A stretch of 53,458 bases of DNA from Planctomycetota bacterium (GTDB lineage Bacteria > Planctomycetota > Phycisphaerae > UBA1845 > PWPN01), in NCBI GenBank assembly GCA_029550525.1, contig JAKPHF010000051.1, positions 1-53,458 of the forward strand, written 5' to 3'. Both the position numbers and the translations under genes were made by a program. Shown here piece after piece: positions 42,397 through 51,651 of the stretch (position 1 is its first letter; the number at the start of each line of letters is the position of its first letter). Below the pieces are notes generated by a model. The model was not told the DNA's origin. It saw only the letters and a program-made list of their open reading frames with translations, and made no database searches.

Positions 42397-45228
42397 GTGC
42401 CGTTGAAGCCTGGTTGCCGTGCTGTTGTCTTGACGTTGTTTGTTTCTGCTTTCGCCCGGGCCGAGACGCCGGCACCATCTTCTAAGGCCGTGCCCGATCC
42501 CGTCGAGCGGATGAGGCAGAAACTCGTGATCCCCCGGTTCGACGATCGTGTGGATTTCGGTTGCGATCTGAACCGCCCTCCGTGGAACACGGCCGCCCGC
42601 ACGACGGGACTGCTTGAACTCAACTCCCGACAGCTCTCGAAGGTTCCCACGTTCGTGTACGCGTGTTACGACGCGTCGGCGTTGTGGCTGGCGTTTCGGT
42701 GCGAGGGCATCGACGGGCGAACTGCCAAAACGAAGGCGAGCGAGCGCGACGGTCGGGTGTGGTGGGACGACTGCGTGGAGTTCTATTGCAGTCCGAATCA
42801 CTCGCGACATTTTTTCCTCCAGTTGGCGGCGAACGCGGCTGGCGTGGCGTACGACGGAAACGAGACGAATGGCGGTGAGTGGAACGCCGACTGGCAGGTG
42901 GCGTCGGCGAGTGACGAACGCGGGTTCACCGTTGTCATGCGTGTGCCGTTCGACGAGCTTGGCGTTCGTTCGCCCGAGCCCGGCGACACTTGGGCGGTCA
43001 ACTTCTCCCGTCACGGGCCGAAGAGCGGATCGAGCAGTTGGGTGTGGGCCTACAACGGGCTGCACGATCCGCGGCAGTACGGCAAATTGGTCTTCGGAGG
43101 GCCTCGCGTCAAGCCCGCGCGTCTGAAGGCATTGCAACCGTGGGGTATGGGAACCAACGTTGTCAAACTCGAGGACGCCGCCGGAAAGCTTTGCCGATTC
43201 ATCGGGCGGGACGAGAACGGCCAAACCATTCTTGAAGAGAGGGTCTCACCGGTCAGTGATGAGTTCCGGCTCGCTTTGACGAATGATCGCATTCGCAGCG
43301 TCGAAGCACGCATCGAGGACAAGGGCGGGCAGGTGTTGGCTCGCTTGTGGTCGGATGTGGCCACGCCGGAGGTGACGCCGCGACTCGCCGACTGGACGCA
43401 GCGCCTGCAGGTGATGGATCGCGTGATCCCGCGGTTTCCGGCGAACGCGCAGCCACGAGTCCGCGACCAGGTGGAGCAGGGAAAGGAACTCATGGCCAAG
43501 GCCAAGCGGTTCGCCGACGCCCCGGCGATCCACTCGCCGGAGACGTGGCACGAGGTCGCGGCCATCCTGGACACGTTGGACAAAACGCTGGGCGACCTTT
43601 CCTGTTACGCCCGGACGCTCGAGCACTTTCCGCGGGCCTCGTTCGCGGTCGGCTTCGAGTCGTCCATGCGGCAGGTGATGATCCGCGATTTTCCCTTCCA
43701 GGGCTGGTTCGATCGCCAAGTCTCCGTTTCACTGGCCGCCAACGAGCACGAGGCCTTCCAGTTGGTGGTCATCCCGTTCGATCGGGACCTGAAGAACGTC
43801 CGTGTGGCCGCGACGCTCTCAGCGCCGGCCGGTTCACCGGGCGATCTGTCGTGCAGTGTGTCGCTGGTCGGGCACGTGGATGTGAACGACGATCCACCTT
43901 ACGAGTCGAGCTACAAGGGCTTCTGGCCCGACGTGCTCTTGAGTTTCCTGCGGACGGCGGACATCAAGGCGGGCGAGCACGTGGCGTTCTGGATCGACGT
44001 GGCTGCGGGCAAGAAGACGCCGGCGGGGCGATACCAAGGGCAAGTCCGCGTGACTGCCGACGATTGTGAGCCGATCGAGATTCCGCTCGCCGTGCGCGTG
44101 TGGGATTTCGAGCTGCCCGACGGTACGCACCTGCGGAACGCGTTCACGTTCCACGAGAACCCGATCAGGAACTTCTATCCCGGCGATCCGAATAAGCCGG
44201 ATCAGCAGGATGAGCGGAAGGACGAGATTATCCGGGCGTACCAGGATCTCGTGCTCGATCACCGGCTGGGCATCGACCACCTGTACCGCAGGCATCCACC
44301 CAAACTGGAGACGCTGCAACGGGCGGTGGCCCGGGGCATGAACGCGTTCAACGTCGTGTTCGCCGGCAGCGGCGCCATGAAGCAGCACGTGACTGACGCT
44401 TTGCAGCAGTTCGTACCGCTCATTCGCGAGGCGGGCCTGTTCGATCTGGCGTACCTGTATGGGTTCGACGAGATCAAGAAGGACAAGTTCAACGACGCCC
44501 GCGAGGTGTTCGAGGAAGTCCACCGGCTTTCCCCCGGTTTGCCCACCATGACCACCGCTCAGGACCCCTCGTTCGGCAAGGAAACGGGTTTGCGTGAGGC
44601 GGTGGACATTTGGGTGCCGCTCACGTCCGCTTATGACGTGGTCGCCGCCGACGAGTTGCGCCGCGAAGGTAAGCAGATGTGGTGGTACATCTGCCTGGTA
44701 CCGGTCCACCCGTACGCCAACTGGTTCATCGAGTATCCGGTGATCGAGTCGCGGCTGCTCATGGGGGCGATGAGCCACAAGTACCAGGTGGATGGCTTCT
44801 TGTATTACCTGATCAATAACGGCTGGGAACGCAACAAGCAGGTGATTTCGCACGGGCCGTACACCGATTGGGACCCCGCCAGTTGCGAGAACAGCAAGAA
44901 GAAGTGGGCCAACGGCGACGGCAACCTGATTTATCCCGGCCCCGACGGGCCGCTGGCGAGTCTGCGGTTGGCCAACATCCGCGACGGACTGGAGGATTAC
45001 GAGTATCTCTATTTGCTGCGCAGGTGTGTCGAGCAGATCGGGAAGCTCGCGCCCACGCCGGCCCGCCGCGAGTTTCTGGAGTCAGCGCGAGCGCTTCTGG
45101 CGGTACCCGATTCGGTGGTCCGCAATCTGGTGGAATACACGTATCGTCCGGAGAACGTCGTGCAGTGGCGGGCGGCCATGGCGGAACTCATCGTCAAGAG
45201 CAAGGCGTTGGGTTCGAACGAGAATTGA
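42397..45228 (+). CDS. Secreted DUF4091-type glycoside hydrolase-like protein with N-terminal CBM9-like domain, 943 aa
   Basis: Starts at GTG 42397 with GAGAGGA upstream. A signal peptide (GCRAVVLTLFVSAFARA) leads to a CBM9-like sandwich (about 40-230: FVYACYDASALWLAFRCEG, DDCVEFYCSPN, FTVVMRVPFDELGV). A helical and beta region follows, then from about 600 a barrel-like part (DLAYLYGFDEIKKDKFNDA). The C-terminal DUF4091 signature is WANGDGNLIYPGPDGPLASLRLANIRDGLEDYEYLYLL. Such proteins are common in polysaccharide-degrading planctomycetes and are presumed glycosidases. A lone gene, no partner enzyme adjacent. Confidence 0.9.
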   Translation: MPLKPGCRAVVLTLFVSAFARAETPAPSSKAVPDPVERMRQKLVIPRFDDRVDFGCDLNRPPWNTAARTTGLLELNSRQLSKVPTFVYACYDASALWLAFRCEGIDGRTAKTKASERDGRVWWDDCVEFYCSPNHSRHFFLQLAANAAGVAYDGNETNGGEWNADWQVASASDERGFTVVMRVPFDELGVRSPEPGDTWAVNFSRHGPKSGSSSWVWAYNGLHDPRQYGKLVFGGPRVKPARLKALQPWGMGTNVVKLEDAAGKLCRFIGRDENGQTILEERVSPVSDEFRLALTNDRIRSVEARIEDKGGQVLARLWSDVATPEVTPRLADWTQRLQVMDRVIPRFPANAQPRVRDQVEQGKELMAKAKRFADAPAIHSPETWHEVAAILDTLDKTLGDLSCYARTLEHFPRASFAVGFESSMRQVMIRDFPFQGWFDRQVSVSLAANEHEAFQLVVIPFDRDLKNVRVAATLSAPAGSPGDLSCSVSLVGHVDVNDDPPYESSYKGFWPDVLLSFLRTADIKAGEHVAFWIDVAAGKKTPAGRYQGQVRVTADDCEPIEIPLAVRVWDFELPDGTHLRNAFTFHENPIRNFYPGDPNKPDQQDERKDEIIRAYQDLVLDHRLGIDHLYRRHPPKLETLQRAVARGMNAFNVVFAGSGAMKQHVTDALQQFVPLIREAGLFDLAYLYGFDEIKKDKFNDAREVFEEVHRLSPGLPTMTTAQDPSFGKETGLREAVDIWVPLTSAYDVVAADELRREGKQMWWYICLVPVHPYANWFIEYPVIESRLLMGAMSHKYQVDGFLYYLINNGWERNKQVISHGPYTDWDPASCENSKKKWANGDGNLIYPGPDGPLASLRLANIRDGLEDYEYLYLLRRCVEQIGKLAPTPARREFLESARALLAVPDSVVRNLVEYTYRPENVVQWRAAMAELIVKSKALGSNEN

Positions 45229-45356
45229 GCTTGCTGCGGCGCACGCGTTGTGATGCGCGCTTCCAGCGTGCACGCGCAGACACGATGCCTGCATCCCTAT
45301 GCCATCGTGCGCTCGGGAGGAAAAGACTTCAGGTGGGCAAGATGCCCTCCTGGCGA

Positions 45357-45830
45357 TCAGATCGGCATGCCGGTGATGCGACCTTCAAACACCAGGCGGC
45401 CATCGAGGATGCCCTGGGCGTCACCGACGATGCGGCGGCTGCGATGCTCCACCAGCTTCATGATGAAGTACATCGTGGCCGGCGGCGAGACCGTACCACG
45501 GAACGAGACATTGTCCACACGGGCAAAGCCGATGAACTTGTCGCTGACGTTGAGCAGCGACGCCATGTACGAGGCGGTCTGTGCAGCCGTCTCGATCATG
45601 AGCACGCCGGGCAGAATGGGACGGCCGGGAATGTGGCCGCGAACCCAAAACTCGTCTTCCCGCACGTCTCGGCGGGCGACGCCGATGTAGTTCTCGCGAT
45701 CGATGTAAACGATTGCGTCGAGTTGCTCGAACTCGTAACGGTGAGGCAGGGCGCGGTATATCGTCTGGCGATCAGCGAGGACCTGAGTCAGATCAATGGC
45801 GGACAAATCAATAAAAGGCGTGGCGGCCAT
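45357..45830 (-). CDS. fabZ: FabZ-like 3-hydroxyacyl-ACP dehydratase, 157 aa
   Basis: A hot-dog-fold enzyme of fatty-acid synthesis. RALPHRYEFEQLDAIVYID matches the FabZ start, and the active site is RGHIPGRPILPGVLMIETAAQ with catalytic His66 and Glu80. ATG 45830 (MAATPFIDL) is used, with a 2-residue longer option. Length matches FabZ. The other fatty-acid genes are not here, so a role in a different lipid pathway is possible. Confidence 0.9.
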   Translation of the reverse strand: MAATPFIDLSAIDLTQVLADRQTIYRALPHRYEFEQLDAIVYIDRENYIGVARRDVREDEFWVRGHIPGRPILPGVLMIETAAQTASYMASLLNVSDKFIGFARVDNVSFRGTVSPPATMYFIMKLVEHRSRRIVGDAQGILDGRLVFEGRITGMPI

Positions 45831-45949
45831 ACACAAAGCGCCCGACCGGGCCGGTCGGACACGGCTCCATAACCAGAGGCAAGATTATAGCCGGGTGCTC
45901 GCCCCAGGAGGCAAGCACACCGGCGCGTATCGGAGACGGCAAGCAGCGG

Positions 45950-46126
45950 TCAGGCCGGCTCGGACCGAACTTCCAGGATTTTCTTGCGGACTTCCTGGGC
46001 CACGTTCTTGATATCTTGCATGGCCTTGCGCACGCGTGTGCCAGCCGCCTTGTTCCCGCCCTCCGCCTTGGCGACATCTTCGGCGATCGACTCCACCAGC
46101 CGCTTCAGCTCGTCGTACTCTTGCAT
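45950..46126 (-). CDS. Histone H1-like (Hc1-type) small basic protein, 58 aa
   Basis: It resembles the N-terminus of chlamydial Hc1. LKRLVESIAEDVAKAEGGNKAAGTRVRKAMQDIKNVAQEVRKKI is close to the Hc1 pattern DLAKAEKGNKAAAQRVR. It is one long helix-rich domain without the Lys/Ala-rich DNA-condensing tail, so it may act as a small nucleoid or oligomerising protein. GGAG stands 8 bases before ATG 46126; the track TTG start 6 bases earlier is less likely. It is 119 bases from fabZ on the same strand. Confidence 0.8.
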   Translation of the reverse strand: MQEYDELKRLVESIAEDVAKAEGGNKAAGTRVRKAMQDIKNVAQEVRKKILEVRSEPA

Positions 46127-46282
46127 TCTCAATCTCCACGTCGAAAATCAGTCACTCCCCCGGACTGGTAACCGGAATCCGTTCACGATCACCGCCGGCG
46201 TGGGCTCACATCCCGAGTTGGCCGGAGTCTAACAAACCCTGCCCTCGCTTGCAAAACCCGAAAATGGCCCGATTCAGCGTTG

Positions 46283-48442
46283 TCAGGCGATTTTTCGTCC
46301 GTTCGGTCGATAAAATCTGTTGGAAAATGAACTTTCGATCACCAGGAGCAGGATCGCGGCAATTCCCAGAGGGACACTCCAATCGACCCTGTCGGGCCCC
46401 GAGCCAGCTCCGGGCAGGATCGGATCCGCGGGGCCAGCCACCCGGAGCGGCACGCCCTCGCAGCGCGTCTTGATCTCGTCACCACTCAAGCGGCCCGGGT
46501 GCGACTCCGCCTCGGCCACATTCACACTGTAGTACAACCGGATCTTGGACGGGTTGCTTTTTTCCGCGGCGGTATACAACTGAGGCAGTTCCGCAGGCAG
46601 CGGATACAGCCGTGTGGGGGAGGGCATCACGGTTTGTTCGGTGTTCGCCTGAGAGCGGACGAGTAGAATGGGGCTGCCATCGCCGACCGGTCGAAGCCGC
46701 GGTGGCCCGGCGGTCAGTGAAATGACGTTCTCCAGGGCGGGCCGAGCGGTTTCGAGGATGCGATGAAGCAGCACCAGCAGGGGAGCGGCCTGCGTGCCGA
46801 ACTGGCCCCAGTCGGCGGCGGGTGAGAACGTCAAGAGTATGGTACGGCCTTTCCCGATCGGCGATTCGAGCAGGGCGGGACTGCCGTCGGCGAACGGGAA
46901 GACGACTGTCGCTGTCTTTGCAGGCGTCGCGGCGAGACGCTTGAATGCATGCCGATCATTGACCGAGTCGATGGTCAGATCGGCGAAGGGCTGCAAATAC
47001 GCATGCGAAAGATTGGCGGCGGCCGGTCGGAGCGGCGGGTCGCAGTCCACCAGGGATTCGATGGTTGCGGGCAGGATGTCGCGGCCGGCCTCGTAGTCGG
47101 GCGGCGACAAGCTCGGCCCGGGAACGACGATCAGGACACCGCCCGCCCGGACGTACTTGCCCAGCCGCTCCCACGCCAGGCCGTTGAGACCTTTGAGGTC
47201 GGCCAGGACCACCGCGATCATATCGTCCAGGTTTCGGGCCAGCAGCGATTCGATCGGGATGGGTTCCAGCGTGTAACGCTGCTCGCTCGGCGGCAGATGC
47301 GGCGGGGCGATCATGGCCTGGAGCATGAGCGCGACCTCGTTGTTCCCATCGGCCCGCACCAGGCCGACGAGCGGCAACGCTCCGCCCATGAGCCAGGCAT
47401 ATCGGGTGTTGTCAAAGGCCAAGGCGTCGCCGGGCTCCAGTGTCACCTGCAGACTGTGAGGGCCCGCATCCAATGCGGGCAGATCCAGGATCACCTCGAT
47501 CTGACTGTTGGCGGCCAGCGGTCCGGGCGCCTGCCGCCCGCGAGGCTTGCCGTCGATGCTGAACTCGAGCACGGGCTCGATGGGCAGATCGCCGTTGATG
47601 ATGCGGATTGGGATGCTCGCGGGCGCGCCGGCTGGCAACTCATGCGGCGGCACCTGCGGCCAGCTCAAGGCGGCGTTTCGGTTTTCGTTCTGGCCCACAT
47701 CCATCACGTACAGCGCCGTCAGCGACGCCGGGGCGGGGGGTGGACTCTCGCGCCAGCTCGATTCGCTCAAATCATTGAAGAAATAGACTTCGCGGCGGAC
47801 GTGGCGGGCATTCGAGAGCATGCCGTAAGCGCGCCCCAGCAGGTGCGCGGCGGACAGGCTGTGCGCGGCCGGCCGGATGGTGTCGAGCAATCTCCCGGTG
47901 GCTTGGCGATCTTCCCGCCAGGCGGACATGCCGGGAGACGTCGTGCCGCTGACTACCGCGAACTGCGAGCCCGGACCGAAAAGCCGGCCGTCATCGAGAA
48001 GGCTGCGGGCACGGTTTACGGCGGCTTGGACGCGGGTTTGGCCCTGGTAGCGGTAACCCATGCTGGCGGAGTTATCGATGCAAAACACCACCGATGCGGG
48101 CGTCGCGGCGGCCACGGCGGGAATCGGCGACGGACCGCCTTCACGCGTGCAGCCGAATCGCCCCAACGCACCGACCGCCAGTGCTAGAACGGCCATGCGG
48201 ACCAACAGGAGCAGGAGATGCCTTAGTGTCTGCGAGCGGGTCGCGGGCGAGTGGACCTGGAGCAGGAACCGCAATGCCGGGAAGGCTTGCGTTTGTGCCC
48301 GCTCGCGGAAGACCAGGTGGATCAACACCGGCACGCAGACGCCGAGGAGCCCCCAGGCCAGCATCGGCAGACCGAGCGACAGCGCCCCGATCGCAGCCGG
48401 GTCGGCGGAAGCGAACAGGTTGGCGAAGGGCGGACATCGCAT
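46283..48442 (-). CDS. BatA/VWA-domain membrane protein, 719 aa
   Basis: A membrane-anchored von Willebrand A protein. The N-terminus is a BatA-type segment (LAWGLLGVCVPVLIHLVFRERAQTQAFPALRFLLQ) with two helices (about 22-46 and 76-97). The VWA part has an intact MIDAS DNSAS in VVFCIDNSASMGYR (about 130) and continues over about 200 residues. A second large domain follows with class-1 glutamine-amidotransferase-like beta strands (GGVLIVVPGPSLSPP, RTILLTFSPAADW). A C-terminal helix (GIAAILLLVIESSFSNRFY) anchors the end. No MoxR ATPase gene is nearby. Confidence 0.88.
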   Translation of the reverse strand: MRCPPFANLFASADPAAIGALSLGLPMLAWGLLGVCVPVLIHLVFRERAQTQAFPALRFLLQVHSPATRSQTLRHLLLLLVRMAVLALAVGALGRFGCTREGGPSPIPAVAAATPASVVFCIDNSASMGYRYQGQTRVQAAVNRARSLLDDGRLFGPGSQFAVVSGTTSPGMSAWREDRQATGRLLDTIRPAAHSLSAAHLLGRAYGMLSNARHVRREVYFFNDLSESSWRESPPPAPASLTALYVMDVGQNENRNAALSWPQVPPHELPAGAPASIPIRIINGDLPIEPVLEFSIDGKPRGRQAPGPLAANSQIEVILDLPALDAGPHSLQVTLEPGDALAFDNTRYAWLMGGALPLVGLVRADGNNEVALMLQAMIAPPHLPPSEQRYTLEPIPIESLLARNLDDMIAVVLADLKGLNGLAWERLGKYVRAGGVLIVVPGPSLSPPDYEAGRDILPATIESLVDCDPPLRPAAANLSHAYLQPFADLTIDSVNDRHAFKRLAATPAKTATVVFPFADGSPALLESPIGKGRTILLTFSPAADWGQFGTQAAPLLVLLHRILETARPALENVISLTAGPPRLRPVGDGSPILLVRSQANTEQTVMPSPTRLYPLPAELPQLYTAAEKSNPSKIRLYYSVNVAEAESHPGRLSGDEIKTRCEGVPLRVAGPADPILPGAGSGPDRVDWSVPLGIAAILLLVIESSFSNRFYRPNGRKIA

Positions 48443-48572
48443 CGGCGAGGGGTGCTCCCGAGAGAATTATACCGTCGGAGTCGGACACGGTCCGTGCCTT
48501 CAATCGGTCATCCCATCGCATCTAGGCAAGGCATCGGCGTCAGGGAGTCCTGTGGATCCGTGCGACGCCGCT

Positions 48573-49520
48573 TCACTTGGTGGCTGCGAAGACCTCGCGG
48601 GTCTGGCGGATGTCCTCGGCGATTTGGGTCTGGAGGGCGGCCGGCGTGTCGAACTTTTTCTGCTCGCGAAGCCAAGCGAGGAATTCGAGCCGCAGATCGC
48701 AGCCGTACAGGTCGCCGTCGAAGTCGAGCAGGTGGGCCTCGATCAGTTGCCGGTCGCCACCGAACGTCGGCGTCCGGCCGATGCTGACGGCCGCTGCATA
48801 CGTCGAATCTCCGACGGTGGCCCGTCCAGCGTAGACGCCTTCGGCCGGCACGAGCTGCGGCGCAACGAGGGCCAGGTTGGCAGTTGCGAAGCCCAGCGTC
48901 CGGCCGCGCGCTAAGCCCGGCTCGACGCGACCGAGCAGTGCGTACGGGCGTCCGAGGCATAAGGCGGCTCGATCCACCGTGCCGGAGCTGAGCAGGTGGC
49001 GGATGAGCGAACTGGAGATGACCGTGTCCGGATGGCCTCCCAGATCGACGCACACGGGCGGGACGATTTCGACGTCGAAGCCGTGGGTCCGACCGGCGGC
49101 CCGGAGCGTTTCGATGTCACCCTGACGGTGGCGTCCGAAGCGGAAGGAGGCGCCTTCGACCATGGCCGCCGGCCGAAACCGCCCGACGATAATATCCTGG
49201 ACGAAAGTATCGGCGGGGCAGTCGAAGAATTCGCGCCGGCTCTCGACGACGACGGCAATGTCGGCGCCCGCGGCTTCGAGGCAGCGGATTTTCTCGTCGA
49301 GCGGCGTGAGCATGGCGGGTACCCGGTCGGGCGAGAGGATGGTGGCCGGGTGCGGCTCGAACGTCATGGCGACCACGCGGCCGCCGACGGCCTGGGCGCG
49401 GCGCCGGGCCGCCCCGATGATGGCCTGGTGTCCCCGATGTACGCCGTCAAAGTTGCCGATGCTCAGCACCACGCCTTCCAGGCGGATGCGGTCCAGATCA
49501 TGCAGCACTTGGATACTCAC
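48573..49520 (-). CDS. ribF: Bifunctional riboflavin kinase / FAD synthetase, 315 aa
   Basis: It makes FMN and FAD. GTG 49520 has GGAGG 8 bases upstream. The FAD synthetase domain has SIGNFDGVHRGHQAII and FEPHPATIL, then SSSLIRHLLSSG. The riboflavin kinase domain has GRTLGFATANLAL, where the usual Pro of the GFPTAN motif is Ala; the Thr and Asn are kept. EAHLLDFDGDLYGCDLRLEFLAWLR completes the kinase. The change is likely tolerated, but it is unusual. It is followed on the same strand by no close partner. Confidence 0.95.
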   Translation of the reverse strand: MSIQVLHDLDRIRLEGVVLSIGNFDGVHRGHQAIIGAARRRAQAVGGRVVAMTFEPHPATILSPDRVPAMLTPLDEKIRCLEAAGADIAVVVESRREFFDCPADTFVQDIIVGRFRPAAMVEGASFRFGRHRQGDIETLRAAGRTHGFDVEIVPPVCVDLGGHPDTVISSSLIRHLLSSGTVDRAALCLGRPYALLGRVEPGLARGRTLGFATANLALVAPQLVPAEGVYAGRATVGDSTYAAAVSIGRTPTFGGDRQLIEAHLLDFDGDLYGCDLRLEFLAWLREQKKFDTPAALQTQIAEDIRQTREVFAATK

Positions 49521-49625
49521 GACGAACGCCTCCCGTGCCCGGATAAGGATAAGGGATGCGGCATCGTGGATAAAGAACAGGCCCGGACGGGGTGCAGATG
49601 GCCGATCCGACGTGCGTCGCCGCGG

Positions 49626-50531
49626 TCAGAGGCTTTCGAAGTCCAGGGCGATATCCAGGGCTCGCACAGAGTGAGTCAGAGCACCCACGGAGATGCGGTC
49701 CACGCCGGTGGCGGCGATCTCGGCCACGCGGTCCAGATGGACACCTCCGGATGCCTCTAATTGGAGTTTCCCGAGCAGCCCCAGTTCGTCGCGGCGCGCC
49801 ACCGCCTTGCGCATGTCGGCGAGGCTGAAGTTGTCCAGGAGGATGATATCGATGCCCGGGACGGTCACGAGCTGGTTGAACTGCTCGAGCGTGTCCACCT
49901 CGAACTGGACGAACTTGGGCGGCGGCGACAGCCGCGTGGCCGCGTGCACCATGTCCAGCACCGCCGACCGCAGGCGCTGCGGCTCGATGCGGACGAGGTG
50001 GTTGTCCTTGATGAGCACGGCGTCGTGCAGGCCCTCCCGGTGGTTCTTCCCGCCGCCGCAGCGGACAGCGTACTTGTCGAGCTGACGCCAGCCGGGGATG
50101 GTCTTGCGCGTGTCGCAGATGCGGGCCCGCGTGCCGGCGACGGCATCGACGTACGCCCGAGTGATGGTGGCGATGCCGCAGAGTCGCTGCAGGAAATTCA
50201 GGAGCGTGCGCTCGATGGCGAGCAACTGGCGGGCTGAACCCGAGATGTCGGCGATCACCGTACCAGGCGTCAGCTTCGCCCCGTCTTCCACGCGTACGAC
50301 AACGGCCAGTTCGGTCGGGTAGGCTTCCCTCACCACGTCGAAGATGGCGGTGCCGGCGAACACGCCGGGTTCGCGGGCGACGACCACGGCCTCAGCGGCC
50401 TGCGCGGCTGATACCGCCACCTGCGACGAGAGGTCGTTGTCGGCTCCGTCTTCTGCGAGCGCGATTTCCCAAAGATCACGCAATCGTTTGCGGTCGAGTA
50501 AGTGAGGCATAAGCGTGGCCATTCTCTGCAA
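49626..50531 (-). CDS. nadC: Nicotinate-nucleotide pyrophosphorylase (carboxylating), 301 aa
   Basis: Makes nicotinate mononucleotide from quinolinate and PRPP in NAD synthesis. Typical sequence: TLLNFLQRLCGIATITRAYVDAVAGTRARICDTRKTIPGWRQLDKYAVRCGGGKNHREGLHD, then IKDNHLV, VQFEVDTLEQFN, ILLDNFS, LEASGGV and ISVGALTHSV. GGAGG is 8 bases from TTG 50531; ATG 50522 or 50510 are in frame but farther from that site. No nadA or nadB is nearby. Confidence 0.96.
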   Translation of the reverse strand: MQRMATLMPHLLDRKRLRDLWEIALAEDGADNDLSSQVAVSAAQAAEAVVVAREPGVFAGTAIFDVVREAYPTELAVVVRVEDGAKLTPGTVIADISGSARQLLAIERTLLNFLQRLCGIATITRAYVDAVAGTRARICDTRKTIPGWRQLDKYAVRCGGGKNHREGLHDAVLIKDNHLVRIEPQRLRSAVLDMVHAATRLSPPPKFVQFEVDTLEQFNQLVTVPGIDIILLDNFSLADMRKAVARRDELGLLGKLQLEASGGVHLDRVAEIAATGVDRISVGALTHSVRALDIALDFESL

Positions 50532-50558
50532 GACGGCATCCTCCGGGTGGAGGAGCGG

Positions 50559-50867
50559 CTACGATGGTTCCCATTGGAATTGCGCGAGCGCGTGAACGGG
50601 CACCACCCGACCGGCATCCGTGTGGTCGATGACCACGATGTACTCCGGATGGAATTCGATCCGCCTCACCTGCTCCACCTTCTCACTTTTAGTCGTCTGG
50701 TCCGCGAAAACACAGATGAAGGTCACCCGGTAGTTTCCTTCGACGACCCGGCTCAGTGCTTGCCCCGGGGCAGCGGGGGCCTGGGCGGTCGTGGGCGTGC
50801 GCGTCAAAACGACGAGGACTGCGGCGATGACGATCAGCGCGGCGCCGGCACTGGCGCGTGCGGACAT
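50559..50867 (-). CDS. Small secreted or membrane-anchored protein, 102 aa
   Basis: Unknown function. ATG 50867 has AGGAGA 7 bases upstream. It starts with an export or anchor segment (ASAGAALIVIAAVLVVLT), followed by a Pro/Ala linker and a small domain: VVEGNYRVTFICVFADQTTKSEKVEQVRRIEFHPEYIVVIDHTDAGRVVPVHALAQFQWEPS. The last part looks like a beta-rich fold. It is 28 bases from nadC on the same strand, so it may be cotranscribed. Confidence 0.75.
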   Translation of the reverse strand: MSARASAGAALIVIAAVLVVLTRTPTTAQAPAAPGQALSRVVEGNYRVTFICVFADQTTKSEKVEQVRRIEFHPEYIVVIDHTDAGRVVPVHALAQFQWEPS

Positions 50868-51083
50868 GTGGAATCTCCTGTCTGGTCTCGGCCGGACGGG
50901 GCAAGCCCGGCATGTGTTTCCTCGTTGCCCCGTGTGATTATGGGCGGGGGGCGCCGTGCCGGTCAAACCCAACCGGGGTGATGGGCTTTCCGCTCGGGTT
51001 CGCGGACGCCATCGCCGGCAACGGATCGCCCGTGTTGACGGAGTATCGATGTTTGGCACGCCGCGAGCGTTTGCCCTCGCGGG

Positions 51084-51209
51084 TCACCAGAGGTTCAGCA
51101 CCTTCATGACCGTCTTGCCGATCACGTAGATGACGCCGGCGCATTCGCCGATCAGGACCGACAGGCAGTACAACTCGAGCCGGCTTGGACTTTCGACGGG
51201 CTTCTCCAT
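51084..51209 (-). CDS. Mini-protein with one membrane helix, 41 aa
   Basis: ATG 51209 is preceded by GGGGAGG with 5 bases between, one of the best ribosome sites in the window. The product is MEKPVESPSRLELYCLSVLI and then GECAGVIYVIGKTVMKVLNLW: a charged start, a hydrophobic helix with two Cys, and a Trp end. It is not in any family I recognise. A cotranscribed partner is not seen on this strand. Confidence 0.7.
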   Translation of the reverse strand: MEKPVESPSRLELYCLSVLIGECAGVIYVIGKTVMKVLNLW

Positions 51210-51651
51210 ATTCACCTCCCCTGGCCTAAAACAAATCGGCCGCTGTCGTGGCCCGCCTTTTTCGGACTGTCCCGGTTGTCGTTCCTCTTGGCGTGCTTAT
51301 CCAATTTACCCGACCGCTACGAACGGTTCGATCGGAGATTCCGTACGATATGCGGGTCCGCGAAAGCAAATATCGCCGCGGAATTTCCGGTTCTCGGTCG
51401 TGCCCGGCGCGGATTGGCCGGTTTTGCGGTCCGTCGCGATCGCTCGCCGGCGGGCTGCGGCGTGAAGGCCCTGCGACGGCGTCCTTGACGGCCGACTCAG
51501 GCAGGGGGTAATCTGGCCGGGCCGCGAGAGCCCCCCTGATGGTCGTCGAGAAGAGCGAGCCAAGACGCCGAACGGGCCCACGCTGACCTTCCGGCATGCG
51601 TCCCGCCGCACGCGTCTTCGCAGGAACTCGGATCCCCCGGGAGAAAACCTC
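51210..51651. other. 442-base divergent intergenic region
   Basis: It lies between the mini-protein and a plus-strand TPR protein and should hold both promoters. A palindrome cgaacggttcg lies near 51319. I found no confident promoter or ORF. Confidence 0.4.
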
